The notes under the pieces were generated by a model that was not told the origin of the DNA, ran no database searches, and was given only the letters and a program-made list of their open reading frames with translations. A stretch of DNA of 64,000 nt from contig OZ250180.1 of NCBI GenBank assembly GCA_965238215.1, positions 496,001 to 560,000 of the forward strand. The letters are read 5' to 3'. Position 1 is the stretch's first letter. Each line of letters starts with the position of its first letter. The DNA comes from JAPULR01 sp965238215. Its GTDB lineage: Bacteria > Chloroflexota > Dehalococcoidia > Lucifugimonadales > GCA-2712585. Positions 55,498 to 64,000 of the stretch are shown piece after piece. Position numbers and translations under genes: made by a program.

Positions 55498-58400
55498 AGT
55501 GCCTCCTTTTCTTCCCGTAGAGAATCCATTCCTGGTTGCGTAGTAGGCCCACCAAGATATCGTGCGCTCATCTCAGCCAATGCGGCAAGAATCACGTTGC
55601 GGCGCCCTTCTCGAACACCCTCGAGCGCCTTTTCCACCTGAGCAATAATGGTGTCAACTTCGGCCCTCTCGATATCCCGTATTTCGAATTCTCCGTGCAT
55701 CGGCGTGGGACGGCCATTCAATCCAACAATTACTGCCATAGCGTGGCGCTTGCTGTGCCGCCCTTTTACACGGGCAAAAGCTTCGACGCGAAGGAACCTC
55801 TGAGCCAGTTCAGCGAGATCCAAAGCTGCTCGATCAACGTCAGCGTCAACCCAGTTGTGAAGAGGCTTGTTTGTCGCCATGCTGGCCAGATTCTCCATGT
55901 CTTCGTCGGTGCCATGAAACCGGGACAGTCGTATGATGAAAGCCTCAAGGCGATGATTCCCACCAACACCCAAGATGTTTTCCGCGCGACCGCGAAGGTC
56001 GGCCAACATGGGGGACGAGGCATTTGGAACTTGCAATTCTGAAAGCAGCAACTCTTTGAGCCGATGCAGCGTAGAGGGATACACTTGCCTCAACTCTGTC
56101 AGCGCCTCCCGGAGGCTTCCGGCAATTTTCGCTATGTTCGCTTCACTCTGCGGCTTCCCCTCGCTATCCAATACTCGGGGTATTTCATCGAAAATAAGCC
56201 TATTCGGGTCCTTCGCCTGCTTGAACAGATGCCGGACTTGTTTGGCGACGCCTGAGAGACGCTGTGTCCGCCCTACCCAGGGCGGCAACGCGTAGTAGAT
56301 CGCAACCAGACCTCTTGCCACGTCTATTGGTTCCAGGTTTGGTAGCGCATTGCTTGCATCCATGTCTCGAACAATGTCGGCCATATCAGCCAACAGTCGA
56401 CGAGACGCATTCGACATGTCCATCCATCGCAGCTGAATATCCGTCGGGTCCTTGGCTAGGTAATCTGTGTCCAGATCAGTCATCCTCACCTGAAATACTC
56501 CCTGCCTGTAGAAGGCAAGGGTATGGCTCTTGGATAATGCAAAGGCGACGGCTAGAACCGGCAACAGACCGTCTTTGACGCCGAAAGGAGTCTTCTGCCA
56601 CAAGTCAAATATCTCGGCCACTGACACGGTGCGGTGGGCATTGGCCTCAAGGAGCTGTGTAGCTGCTTCCCAAATGGGGAGGAGGTTACAGGGATCGCGT
56701 TCGGGCTTGGGAGATACAAATTTCCAACCACCCAATGTTTCCCGGTATAACTCGGTTGCCTCAAGCAAAGAAGCAAACAGGCCTCCCTCCGCAGGAAAAC
56801 CTTCGATCCCGAGTCTTTCCCGCCCTTCGTGGAGCACCATACGTCTTAGCAGGGCGTTCTGCGCCGCGACAGCGTTGCTGGACGGCCTGATTCGATTAAG
56901 GAGCTCATTCTTAAGGCGCGGCGACTTGTCGAACCGGTTGTTTGCCATACGGGAAGCAAGACTGTTAAGTGACGCCGGGGAGAGTCGCTGGGGCTCCAGC
57001 TCCTGACCGTGCCACACGGCGCTGTCCAACGCCTGCCTCAATTTGTTCTCAATGCGATCTTGAAGGTCGGCGATACGTGCTTCGACTTCGATTCGCGCCA
57101 CACGGTCTCCCCGAAGTTCCGGCGTCGTATCTCGAACCCGTTCCATGGCAATAAGTTCGCGAGCCAAGCTCTCGATGGTCCGGGCCGTCCACTGAGGGAT
57201 TCCCACCACTAGGCCGGCCGTCAATATGCTCATGAGTCTCTCTACTACATTGCTTACCGTTTCAGTCGAGTCGCCTTGAGAGGGAAGGGCGAGCAGAAAC
57301 GCTCCTACAGCACTATCGTCGGGCTGGTAATTGCCTGCGATTTCTTCAATGTCCCTCAAAGGCACTACCTCTGTCCCGAACCATCTGATGGCTCCGGTCT
57401 CATGGTAGTGGCGTTTTGCGATCACAGGCTGAAGACCGGAAAGGGCAGTGAGCCGAGCGTAGTCGATGTGGTCGACAGCCTCGTAGGCCTCATCTACGGC
57501 ATGCTCTATGTCGAAGTCGCTTCCCTCGAAGATACTATAGCTGTTGCTGAACTTGCGGTAGATCACCAGCGAGGCCTCTAGCAAACGCTCGAGGCTCTCG
57601 CAAATCTGCTGCTCGGTGCAATCAGTAATGGCCAAGCTGAGCAGTTCACGGCTCGCCACCAATCCTGAGCGTTCCTTGAACATGTCGACCAATCCAATGA
57701 CCTTGAGCAGGCGCTCTTCTATCTCATCGCCCCCTGAGGCGCGACATCTCTCTAGGGCATCTACCGCCATTGCCCAGCGGTGGCCGTCAGGCGACGCAAT
57801 AATGGATGGTTCCAGATTTGATCTCAGATAGTCCCACACAAGTTCTGGAGCAAACAGATCTCCATCTGTTGCGCCACGGAGGAAGTCCTGGAACCCCTGA
57901 GGTTCCATCGAATTCAGGAAGCTGAAAAGGCTGCGTTGATTCTGCCCGAACCTCCGACGAGATATAGGACCTAGGAGGCAGGCGGTTATGGGATGGAGAG
58001 GCCAGCATTCCTCTAGGAGAGATGCGGGAGTTTCTCGGTGCAGCAGGGCTGCGACGTTCTTCGCTAATGGACCCGAGTTCTTGTATTGACCGTCAACTTC
58101 AATAGCGCGTCCCAGCAGATCCAGTTGTTCATCCGGTCCAATGCTGAGTGACAGGTCTATGAATCTCCCCTGAATCTTCGACCACTCATCACGCATCTCA
58201 CGGGACAATCGGAAGGCATACTCCTCAAAGGCCTGATGAAGTATGCCAACGACAATCAATCTTCCGTTGCTGCGTGAAGCGATCTCCGCCAATTGCTGGA
58301 AGAAGTAAATGTCCGTGCCATCATACGCCGAGCCTTCTAGGAACTTCCCCATCTCATCGATGAAGACCATCAGCCCGCCGTGCTTCCTGGGGGTGCGTTT

Positions 58401-58877
58401 GGCGATTCGCGTAAGGATCTTAAACACGTCTTCGTCACTCCAAATCCCAAGCCCGCCCTGTCGCGCTAACCTGGCACGTTGAAGGGCTTCCCCAACTACC
58501 TGTGCAGGGCGGTCTCGTCTGCCTACAACAGGAAGAATCCGCCAACCCTTCGTCTTCGGAGGCAAGGCATCCCACAGGACCTCAGTAGTCTTCTCTCCGA
58601 GAACAGAAGACGTGGTTGCCCTCAGCTCAACGTTGCCATTTAACGCCGCACTGAGAGCTACGACCAGGCTGGACTTGCCTGCACCATAGGGTCCCGTCCA
58701 CGTAAAGGCCGCCTGTCCAGAGTCGGCGACGTGTCTAGCCATAGTCCGCAAGACAGCCGCAGACGAGGGTGGGCATATGAAGCCCTGAAGGGCAGAAGGA
58801 TCCGACAGGTCCGTGTCGATTCGTATGGACCTACGGAACCGCCGAGACACGTGGACATGTTCAATCAACGCAGTCAC
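55494..58877 (-). CDS. sspC: SspC, large ATPase of the phosphorothioation system
   Basis: This 1127-residue P-loop NTPase has Walker A in FTWTGPYGAGKSSLVVALSA (about 60-75) and Walker B in GGLMVFIDEMGKFLEGS. The middle and C-terminal regions are long helical segments without known motifs. SspC proteins are big AAA-type ATPases that drive insertion of sulfur with SspB and SspD. The size and gene order sspB-sspC-sspD match. The gene overlaps both neighbours by 4 nt (ATGA), so the three are translated as a coupled unit. Confidence 0.88.
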   Translation of the reverse strand: MTALIEHVHVSRRFRRSIRIDTDLSDPSALQGFICPPSSAAVLRTMARHVADSGQAAFTWTGPYGAGKSSLVVALSAALNGNVELRATTSSVLGEKTTEVLWDALPPKTKGWRILPVVGRRDRPAQVVGEALQRARLARQGGLGIWSDEDVFKILTRIAKRTPRKHGGLMVFIDEMGKFLEGSAYDGTDIYFFQQLAEIASRSNGRLIVVGILHQAFEEYAFRLSREMRDEWSKIQGRFIDLSLSIGPDEQLDLLGRAIEVDGQYKNSGPLAKNVAALLHRETPASLLEECWPLHPITACLLGPISRRRFGQNQRSLFSFLNSMEPQGFQDFLRGATDGDLFAPELVWDYLRSNLEPSIIASPDGHRWAMAVDALERCRASGGDEIEERLLKVIGLVDMFKERSGLVASRELLSLAITDCTEQQICESLERLLEASLVIYRKFSNSYSIFEGSDFDIEHAVDEAYEAVDHIDYARLTALSGLQPVIAKRHYHETGAIRWFGTEVVPLRDIEEIAGNYQPDDSAVGAFLLALPSQGDSTETVSNVVERLMSILTAGLVVGIPQWTARTIESLARELIAMERVRDTTPELRGDRVARIEVEARIADLQDRIENKLRQALDSAVWHGQELEPQRLSPASLNSLASRMANNRFDKSPRLKNELLNRIRPSSNAVAAQNALLRRMVLHEGRERLGIEGFPAEGGLFASLLEATELYRETLGGWKFVSPKPERDPCNLLPIWEAATQLLEANAHRTVSVAEIFDLWQKTPFGVKDGLLPVLAVAFALSKSHTLAFYRQGVFQVRMTDLDTDYLAKDPTDIQLRWMDMSNASRRLLADMADIVRDMDASNALPNLEPIDVARGLVAIYYALPPWVGRTQRLSGVAKQVRHLFKQAKDPNRLIFDEIPRVLDSEGKPQSEANIAKIAGSLREALTELRQVYPSTLHRLKELLLSELQVPNASSPMLADLRGRAENILGVGGNHRLEAFIIRLSRFHGTDEDMENLASMATNKPLHNWVDADVDRAALDLAELAQRFLRVEAFARVKGRHSKRHAMAVIVGLNGRPTPMHGEFEIRDIERAEVDTIIAQVEKALEGVREGRRNVILAALAEMSARYLGGPTTQPGMDSLREEKEAL

Positions 58878-59836
58878 GCCTCGTCCTCTTCATATGATAT
58901 GCCGTAATCTTCCTTTAGCATTCGCAGGGCGTCCTCATCGGTTAGGGGTCGTTCTCTAATCAGCTGCTTCAGGCCAGCCGTTTCGGACCACCGGTAGGCG
59001 CCTTTGGTGAGTTCTTCCATTGCCCCTAGCCGGTCGACGAGACTATTTTCGTCCAATAGGAACACCCTGCCCGGGGATCCAGGCTCATGGGCCAGTGCTT
59101 CAAAGGACAAGGTGTTTGCGGAGCCGAAAGAACCCTTCCAAAAGTCAGTAACCGCATAACATAATACCCCAACACCCAAGGATGGCTTTGGGCCTCGAAC
59201 GAATCTGAAGCCGTCCCTACGGCCTGTGGGCTTTATCAGGCCCAATTCTGTAAGGGGCGACTCAAGAGAATCTTCATAGCTCGCCTTCCTTGTCATGGGC
59301 TGCGGGACGTAAGTGCGTACGAAGCAGGCGACATCTCTCTTGATTGTCGCGATAGACCGCCGCATCCACTCTTGATCTTCGGCAAGCCTAACGATCCCTT
59401 GAACCAGCATTTCGCGTTCGAAGAAGGGTGACGGAAAGTGGTTGAATGCCCAGAACCACGTGGTATTCTCAGCCCGTCCGGCAAGATTCCAGTGAACAAG
59501 CCATGAGGTGGTAGGGTTCTCCATATAGGGATCGATGCCATCGTATCCAAATAGCAACTTCCCCAAATCTGTAGTACGTATTTGATGTTCGCCACGACGG
59601 TCATCTATGATACCGGTGACATCAGCCCAATGACGTATAGACCCCACCATGTTCTTCCCAACGCCGAATCGCGCGATGGCGTCGTCGCCGGTGAAGACCG
59701 ACCTATTGTCTTTATCTCCTTCGTCCGACTGAATTGCATCAAAGGCCTTCTTGAGCCAACCGTACCGAAGGGGGAACGTCTCATGTCCAGAGAACTGAGG
59801 ACGGTAGCATTCCTGATAGATAGGGCCTCGCGGCAT
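58874..59836 (-). CDS. sspB: SspB, DUF4007 DNA-nicking subunit
   Basis: This 320-residue DUF4007 protein is recognised by FSGHETFPLRYGWLKKAFDA, then FGVGKNMVGSIRHWADVTGI and LVHWNLAGRAENTTWFWAFN. Vibrio SspB of this family nicks DNA so that sulfur can be inserted on one strand. It is the first gene of the minus-strand operon, starting 134 bp from the divergent sspA gene, and overlaps sspC by 4 nt. Acidic C-terminus (LKEDYGISYEEDEA). Confidence 0.9.
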   Translation of the reverse strand: MPRGPIYQECYRPQFSGHETFPLRYGWLKKAFDAIQSDEGDKDNRSVFTGDDAIARFGVGKNMVGSIRHWADVTGIIDDRRGEHQIRTTDLGKLLFGYDGIDPYMENPTTSWLVHWNLAGRAENTTWFWAFNHFPSPFFEREMLVQGIVRLAEDQEWMRRSIATIKRDVACFVRTYVPQPMTRKASYEDSLESPLTELGLIKPTGRRDGFRFVRGPKPSLGVGVLCYAVTDFWKGSFGSANTLSFEALAHEPGSPGRVFLLDENSLVDRLGAMEELTKGAYRWSETAGLKQLIRERPLTDEDALRMLKEDYGISYEEDEA

Positions 59837-59970
59837 CGATAGCTCCTGGATGATTCGTCCAGTTGGACTATATCATATTCGTAGTGTATTTTGTAGTTGG
59901 AGCGAATCACAGGAAATATGGTTTGCAAGGATTGACAGGAACTCCAAATTTGGAATGTCTTTCGTAGGAT
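59837..59970. promoter_or_regulatory. Divergent promoter region of sspA and sspBCD with a 12-bp palindrome
   Basis: This 134-bp AT-rich gap lies between two divergent start codons. It contains tccaaatttgga, a perfect 12-bp palindrome, at 59943-59954, 16 nt before the sspA start. It is a candidate operator. An AT-rich tatatcatattcgtagtgta (about 59869-59889) could supply -10 boxes, but I could not place a clear -35 pair. Confidence 0.5.
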
Positions 59971-61143
59971 ATGCCTTCTAGAACTATCTACGCAGACTAT
60001 CAGGCGACTACTCCGGTGGACCCTCGCGTCGTCCAACAAATGGAGCCTCATTGGAGAGAGTCGTTTGGCAACCCCCACTCCAACGATCACGTCATTGGAT
60101 GGCGGGCTGCCGATGCGGTCCAAGGGGCCGCTGAATCCGTGGCACGCCTCGTGGGTGCCGACCCTGACGAGGTGATCTTTACGTCGGGAGCCACCGAAGC
60201 CAATAATCTAGCATTGCTAGGTCTAGCGCGCCGTGCCGATTCGAGCCGGCGGCGCATCTTGGTAAGTGCTATAGAGCACAAGTGCGTGCTTGCCGCGGCA
60301 GGATCCCTCGCTGAACACGATGGGTTTGCCGTAGAGATCATTCCCGTAGACGACGAGGGCTTCGTCGACTTGGACGCCCTACAAGCCATGGTTGACGAAA
60401 CGGTGCTTTTGGTCTCTATCATGGCTGTGAACAACGAGATTGGAACCATTCAGGAGATAGAGACCATCTCGAAAGTGCTCTTGCCCTTCGGCGTTCTGCT
60501 GCATTGCGACGCTGCACAAGCTCCATGTGCCATGGATATGGGACAGATGGCATCTCAGGTCGATCTGATAAGCTTGTCGGGTCATAAGGTGTATGGACCC
60601 AAGGGGATTGGCGCACTTGTCATCAGGCGTGATGTGCATCATCTTGTGGAACCAATCATGTATGGAGGAGGACAGCAGAATGGCCTGAGGTCTGGGACGG
60701 TTCCAACACCGTTGTGCGTAGGAATGGCAGCCGCTGTCGACATTCTCCAGTCGCCTGAAGGTCCAACGGAGCGAAAGCAAGTTGCAAGACAACGTGATTC
60801 GTTCGTCAGCTTGCTTAGGGAGGAAATTCCTTCTGTAGTGCTAAATGGTCCGACTGACGGCTTCAGGCATCCCGGTAATGCCAACCTTCGGTTCACCGGC
60901 CTCGTTGCCCAAGATATCCTAGGTTCCCTTCAGCCCCACCTTGCCGCCTCCACTGGAGCCGCGTGCACAACCGGTATCCCAGAACCATCCCACGTCCTCA
61001 GGGCGATTGGGTTAAGTGAGAAGGAGGCTGAATCGTCCATTAGGTTCAGTTTTGGTCGTTTCACAACCGACAATGAGATAGAAGAGGCGATCCGCCTAGT
61101 GACATTAGCTACTCAGCATTGGCAAGCACTCAATCCCACATGA
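59971..61143 (+). CDS. sspA: SspA, cysteine desulfurase (IscS/DndA type)
   Basis: The 390-residue PLP enzyme removes sulfur from cysteine and passes it on through a catalytic Cys persulfide. PLP-Lys is in SGHKVYGPKG; the PLP pocket is marked by SGATEANNLALLG and the HCDAAQ region. The active loop is STGAACTTG (Cys followed by TTG). It has the usual length and no deletion, so it should be active. In Dnd/Ssp systems this enzyme supplies sulfur to DndC/SspD. It is transcribed divergently from sspBCD, as in known sspA-sspBCD loci. A weak gtagg precedes the ATG. Confidence 0.92.
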   Translation: MPSRTIYADYQATTPVDPRVVQQMEPHWRESFGNPHSNDHVIGWRAADAVQGAAESVARLVGADPDEVIFTSGATEANNLALLGLARRADSSRRRILVSAIEHKCVLAAAGSLAEHDGFAVEIIPVDDEGFVDLDALQAMVDETVLLVSIMAVNNEIGTIQEIETISKVLLPFGVLLHCDAAQAPCAMDMGQMASQVDLISLSGHKVYGPKGIGALVIRRDVHHLVEPIMYGGGQQNGLRSGTVPTPLCVGMAAAVDILQSPEGPTERKQVARQRDSFVSLLREEIPSVVLNGPTDGFRHPGNANLRFTGLVAQDILGSLQPHLAASTGAACTTGIPEPSHVLRAIGLSEKEAESSIRFSFGRFTTDNEIEEAIRLVTLATQHWQALNPT

Positions 61144-61516
61144 AGAGAATTGCATCATTCGATAGAGGAATCAAGGAACTTTTCCATGCACAACGTCGGG
61201 ACCCCTAATTGGTGTGGCCCTACTCGGCTTAGCCATCCTAGATTCGATCTTACTCTTTTCTTGTTCCTGATCCAAACCCACTGTAGGTACCATGTCAATC
61301 CCGCTTTACTTTGAACCACAACGCGAAGGTTCCCTGCCTTGCGGCCCTTAGAGTGCGCTGGCTTTCAGATTGAGCTTCGCGACAATGTGTCGCCTCGAGC
61401 GTTGACAATGACAGATCAAGGTGCCATTCAGCAGTAGGTGATAAATCAGCAGCGACGCTGCGCGTCGCCGAAACTTTGGCAACAGCAACCCATCTAGCGC
61501 ATCCATTCTACCTAGG
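61144..61516. other. Gap after sspA
   Basis: No gene is supported. A 6-bp-stem hairpin gcgacg-ctgcg-cgtcgc lies at 61452-61468. The frame read on the minus strand at 61348-61530 matches nothing I know. CTAG at 61513-61516 is the probable IS5 target duplication. Confidence 0.45.
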
Positions 61517-62676
61517 GAACCTCTGAACAACGTGATACAGGTTGCATATAATAGTCCGTGGGAGTTGTAAGAGACGTTGGAGCCTCAATGGGGTTCTTGC
61601 CGTGTACACAGGGAAGCGCTGGTGGCCCCCAAGTCACCTCAGCCGGGGCGTGGTAGTGACCACACCTCGTAGTTGGGCCCACGTAGGCCCCCTATGAAGC
61701 CGCCAGGTGACGCTCCGCCGTTATCAGGTTGGTAAGCCCCAACAGCAACGCCAGCCGTTGCGTGTTCTTGGCCAATCCCCGGTAGCGAACCTTGGCGTAC
61801 CCGAAGCGTCGCTTCACCCACAGGAACGGATGCTCCACCTTGGCCCTGATAGACGCCTTCCGCCTCTCCTCTACCGCTTCCTCACTCCCACGCTCCAGTT
61901 GCCGCCGTCTCCCAGGCCGCTTGGCCACTCCCTGATACCCCGCATCTCCCCACACTCGCTTCTCTCCTCCGTGCAGCAGCCGGTGCGCCTCTGTTACGTC
62001 ATGCACGTTGGCGGATGTCGTACTCATGCTATGCACCACTCCCGTCTCGGCGTCCACCCCGATATGCACTTTCATACCAAAGCGCCACTCGTTCCCCTTC
62101 TTCGTCTGACGCATCTGTGGGTCTCGCTCTCCAGCCCCATTCTTCGTCGACGACGGCGCCTCTATGATGCTGGCGTCCACTATGGTCCCCTCCCGCAGCC
62201 CTTGGGATGCCAGGTGACGGTTGATCTCCTCCATTAGGCCCTCTCCCAACCGGCGCTCTTCCAGCAGATGTCGGAAGTTCAGTATTGTTGTCTCGTCCGG
62301 CAACGGGCCTGAGAGCCTCAGTCCCACGAACCGCCTCACAGACTCCGCCTCGTAGAGCAGGTCCTCCATACCAGGGTCGCTAAGGTTGTAGAACAGTTGC
62401 ACACAGTGTATCCGCAGCATCGCCGACAACTGGTAGGGCCGACGGCCCCGGCCCGCCTTCGGATAGTACGGGCGTATCCGGTTCTCAAGCCCCTCCCATG
62501 GGATCAGGCCATCCATCCGCTCAAGGAATATCTCCCGACGGGTCTTACGCTTCTTGCTTTCGTACTCCAGGTCTCCAAAGGTCGGCTGGTGCATCGTGGT
62601 TTCACCCCAAGCGTCTCCTGTTCTCTGTTTAGCATTCTACTATGCCATGGACCAGTGGGGCTTGTTCAGAGTGTTC
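61517..62676 (-). mobile_element. IS5-family insertion sequence, apparently intact
   Basis: The ends are ggaacctctgaacaac (61517) and the inverted cttgttcagagtgttc (to 62676), typical of IS5. CTAG on both sides (61513-61516, 62677-62680) fits the IS5 YTAR target duplication. One full-length transposase gene fills it. Confidence 0.8.
61692..62594 (-). CDS. IS5-family DDE transposase
   Basis: This 300-residue transposase is uninterrupted. The DDE residues are in VDASIIEAPSSTKN (first Asp), WGDAGYQGVAKR (second Asp) and KVEHPFLWVKRRFGYAKVRY (Glu, with the IS5 Y..R...E-K signature). N-terminal LERMDGLIPWEGLENRIRPY and GRRPYQLSAMLRIHCVQLFY are standard for the IS5 group. It is the only transposase in the window with no visible lesion, so it could be active. 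Confidence 0.93.
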   Translation of the reverse strand: MHQPTFGDLEYESKKRKTRREIFLERMDGLIPWEGLENRIRPYYPKAGRGRRPYQLSAMLRIHCVQLFYNLSDPGMEDLLYEAESVRRFVGLRLSGPLPDETTILNFRHLLEERRLGEGLMEEINRHLASQGLREGTIVDASIIEAPSSTKNGAGERDPQMRQTKKGNEWRFGMKVHIGVDAETGVVHSMSTTSANVHDVTEAHRLLHGGEKRVWGDAGYQGVAKRPGRRRQLERGSEEAVEERRKASIRAKVEHPFLWVKRRFGYAKVRYRGLAKNTQRLALLLGLTNLITAERHLAAS

Positions 62677-62773
62677 CTAGAATACAGGTGACCATGGCTT
62701 TGATTGGCTGAGGGCCCTGCAAACACAGGTCTGCCCATTCGGAAAACGCAAAAAAGGCCGCATATATGGAAAC

Positions 62774-62812
62774 GGAGTGGGAGGACACCGAATCTCGGTG
62801 TCCTCCCACTCC
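62774..62812 (-). terminator. Perfect 18-bp hairpin after the helicase gene
   Basis: ggagtgggaggacaccga (62774-62791), loop atc, then its exact complement (62795-62812). On the minus strand it starts 3 nt after the helicase stop. A T run (ccttttttgcg) lies about 20 nt beyond, so it acts at best as a distant-U terminator. The perfect stem could also serve as a mobile-element or regulatory structure. Confidence 0.6.
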
Positions 62813-62815
62813 GCC

Positions 62816-64000
62816 CTAGCTTTCCGCGCCTACCAATTCGGCCTCTCTTTCCTTTTCTAAGCTGAGCGCCCACTCGAACAGTGACGTTGTAGCAGGCATA
62901 GGCTTCCGTCCGCGGCGTCTTGGCTTCACCGGCTCCTCGGTCATGAACTCCGCCCAGGAGAATAGCGACTGCTGCGGCTCCGAGGCCTCGTCGTGGTGGC
63001 CATTGCCGTTGCAGTTGACCTCGATGGTCTCCGGCTCGATCTCAACCGGCTTCCAGCCTTCGTCCACCAGGTACTCCTCAGCGGTGGCCTCGGCGGCCCT
63101 GGCCTGGGCGAATACCGCCTCCACCGACTCGGCCTCGTCCTCGTCGCCGCTGACGATCTTCCTCGCCAACGCCATCATCAGGTCGTCGCCCTCGTCTCCG
63201 TAGGCGGCAAGCCCGTCCTCCGGCAGCTCACCCTCGACGGCGAGGGAGCTTTGCAGCTTCTTGGCCACCAGCTTCAGGGCGTCTGCTTGCAGGGTGTTCC
63301 GGTAGGACATGAACACCACCTTCACCGGCCTGGTCTGTCCGATGCGCCACGACCGCCGCGACGCCTGCCGCATGACGTAGACACTGTAGTCTGTCTCATA
63401 CCAGCAAAGGGTTTGGAAGTCGATCAGGTCGAGGCCGGTCTGGACCAGCCTGGGATGGCAGATGAGCACGTCGATGCCCTGCTCGACCCTGTCCGCGACC
63501 CACGCCTCCCTCCGATCAGGGGCCACGGCGTCGGCCTTCATCACCGCCACCCGGAACCCGTGCCGGGTGAGGATGTCGTCCATCCTGCCGGTGATGTCCC
63601 TGGTACCGGTGTGGGTGACGTAGACCAGCACCCTGCGGCCCTCCATCCTCTCCTTGGCCACCAGGTCCACCAATGCCTTCTCCTTGGGGTACAGCTTCTC
63701 CTCGGACAGGGGCGGGATCTGCACGATCACGTCGCCGCTCTCCGGATCGAAGACCGTCTCCCCCCTGGTGCACCCATCGGGGTATGCCAGCAGGGTCTGG
63801 AGGTAGGTGGACAGGAGCCGCTTGGAACCCTTCGATAGGGCGTCCGCCAGCTTCCGTCTCAGCTCCTCGAACACCGTGTTGTAGGCCGAGCGCTGGGAGT
63901 AGCCGGTCCCATCTTCCCCCGAGTCCATGGAGGAGAGCATCACCTGCTCCGTGTAGTCGGGCAGGCCCGAGGCCACGTCGGCGAGTCTGAGGAAGACGGT
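62816..64000 (-). CDS. SNF2-type helicase, C-terminal part (runs off the window)
   Basis: At least 395 residues are visible; the frame remains open at the right edge, so the N-terminal ATPase lobe lies outside. The helicase C domain is clear: LYPKEKALVDLVAKERMEGR then RVLVYVTHTG, the motif V region LVQTGLDLIDFQTLCWYE, and motif VI RQASRRSWRIGQTRPVKV with its arginine finger. The last ~120 residues are an acidic, flexible tail with a basic KPRRRGRKP patch. High GC and strong bias for C/G in third positions set it apart from the AT-richer defence genes. The substrate is unknown. Such helicases are common on integrative elements. Confidence 0.82.
   Translation of the reverse strand, partial: TVFLRLADVASGLPDYTEQVMLSSMDSGEDGTGYSQRSAYNTVFEELRRKLADALSKGSKRLLSTYLQTLLAYPDGCTRGETVFDPESGDVIVQIPPLSEEKLYPKEKALVDLVAKERMEGRRVLVYVTHTGTRDITGRMDDILTRHGFRVAVMKADAVAPDRREAWVADRVEQGIDVLICHPRLVQTGLDLIDFQTLCWYETDYSVYVMRQASRRSWRIGQTRPVKVVFMSYRNTLQADALKLVAKKLQSSLAVEGELPEDGLAAYGDEGDDLMMALARKIVSGDEDEAESVEAVFAQARAAEATAEEYLVDEGWKPVEIEPETIEVNCNGNGHHDEASEPQQSLFSWAEFMTEEPVKPRRRGRKPMPATTSLFEWALSLEKEREAELVGAES

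Overview
The window looks like an accessory, island-rich stretch of a marine-type bacterial genome. My best guess is Chloroflexota (SAR202/Dehalococcoidia-like). That rests on very large secreted proteins built from FnIII, cadherin, Calx-beta, Ig-like and WSDGTTMW-blade repeats with Pro/Thr linkers. It is inference from protein style, since no rRNA or other taxonomic marker gene is present. I saw no tRNA, rRNA or CRISPR array.

Layout. Positions 1-9.1 kb hold a broken IS1202-group element, an HtrA-like protease gene split by an in-frame stop, a broken copy of an unrecognised gene family, and a minus-strand group with a 4-TM protein coupled to a ComEC-like metallo-beta-lactamase hydrolase. Positions 9.9-21.5 kb hold a 3041-residue surface protein carrying an extracellular dikinase-like module, with a NarL-type two-component pair divergent from it. 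Positions 21.5-24.4 kb hold IS debris around the intact copy of the unrecognised family. Positions 24.9-33.9 kb hold two exported proteins: a metzincin-type metalloprotease with adhesive domains, and an LRR/FnIII/cadherin lipoprotein whose 3' end has decayed next to an IS3 remnant. Positions 34.0-39.2 kb are IS debris plus a ribonuclease D gene split by a stop codon.

The two defence loci are the most interesting part. At 39.2-43.8 kb, four overlapping genes form one operon: a carboxynorspermidine-decarboxylase-like PLP enzyme, a DUF3326 protein, a PtuA-like ATPase and a PtuB-like HNH nuclease. This looks like a Septu system with two metabolic genes translationally coupled in front of it. At 47.2-61.1 kb is a complete Ssp-type DNA phosphorothioation island. 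The modification genes are sspA (cysteine desulfurase), sspB (DUF4007), sspC (large ATPase) and sspD (PAPS-reductase-like). The sspE restriction gene (DUF262 plus HNH) lies beside them. A further four-gene module precedes sspE: a PLD-helicase, a small acidic protein, a DndD/Rad50-like ATPase and a 147-residue protein. It is probably a second PT-linked effector.

Mobile DNA separates the blocks: IS1202-group, IS1182, IS3, two IS21 types and IS5, mostly decayed and partly nested (IS21 inside an IS3 orfA remnant). The IS5 copy near 62 kb looks intact. The window closes inside an SNF2-type helicase gene with a perfect 18-bp hairpin just after its stop. Several non-IS genes carry single in-frame stops, so the region is decaying outside the defence loci, whose genes are all open. 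The exact frame breaks deserve checking against reads.
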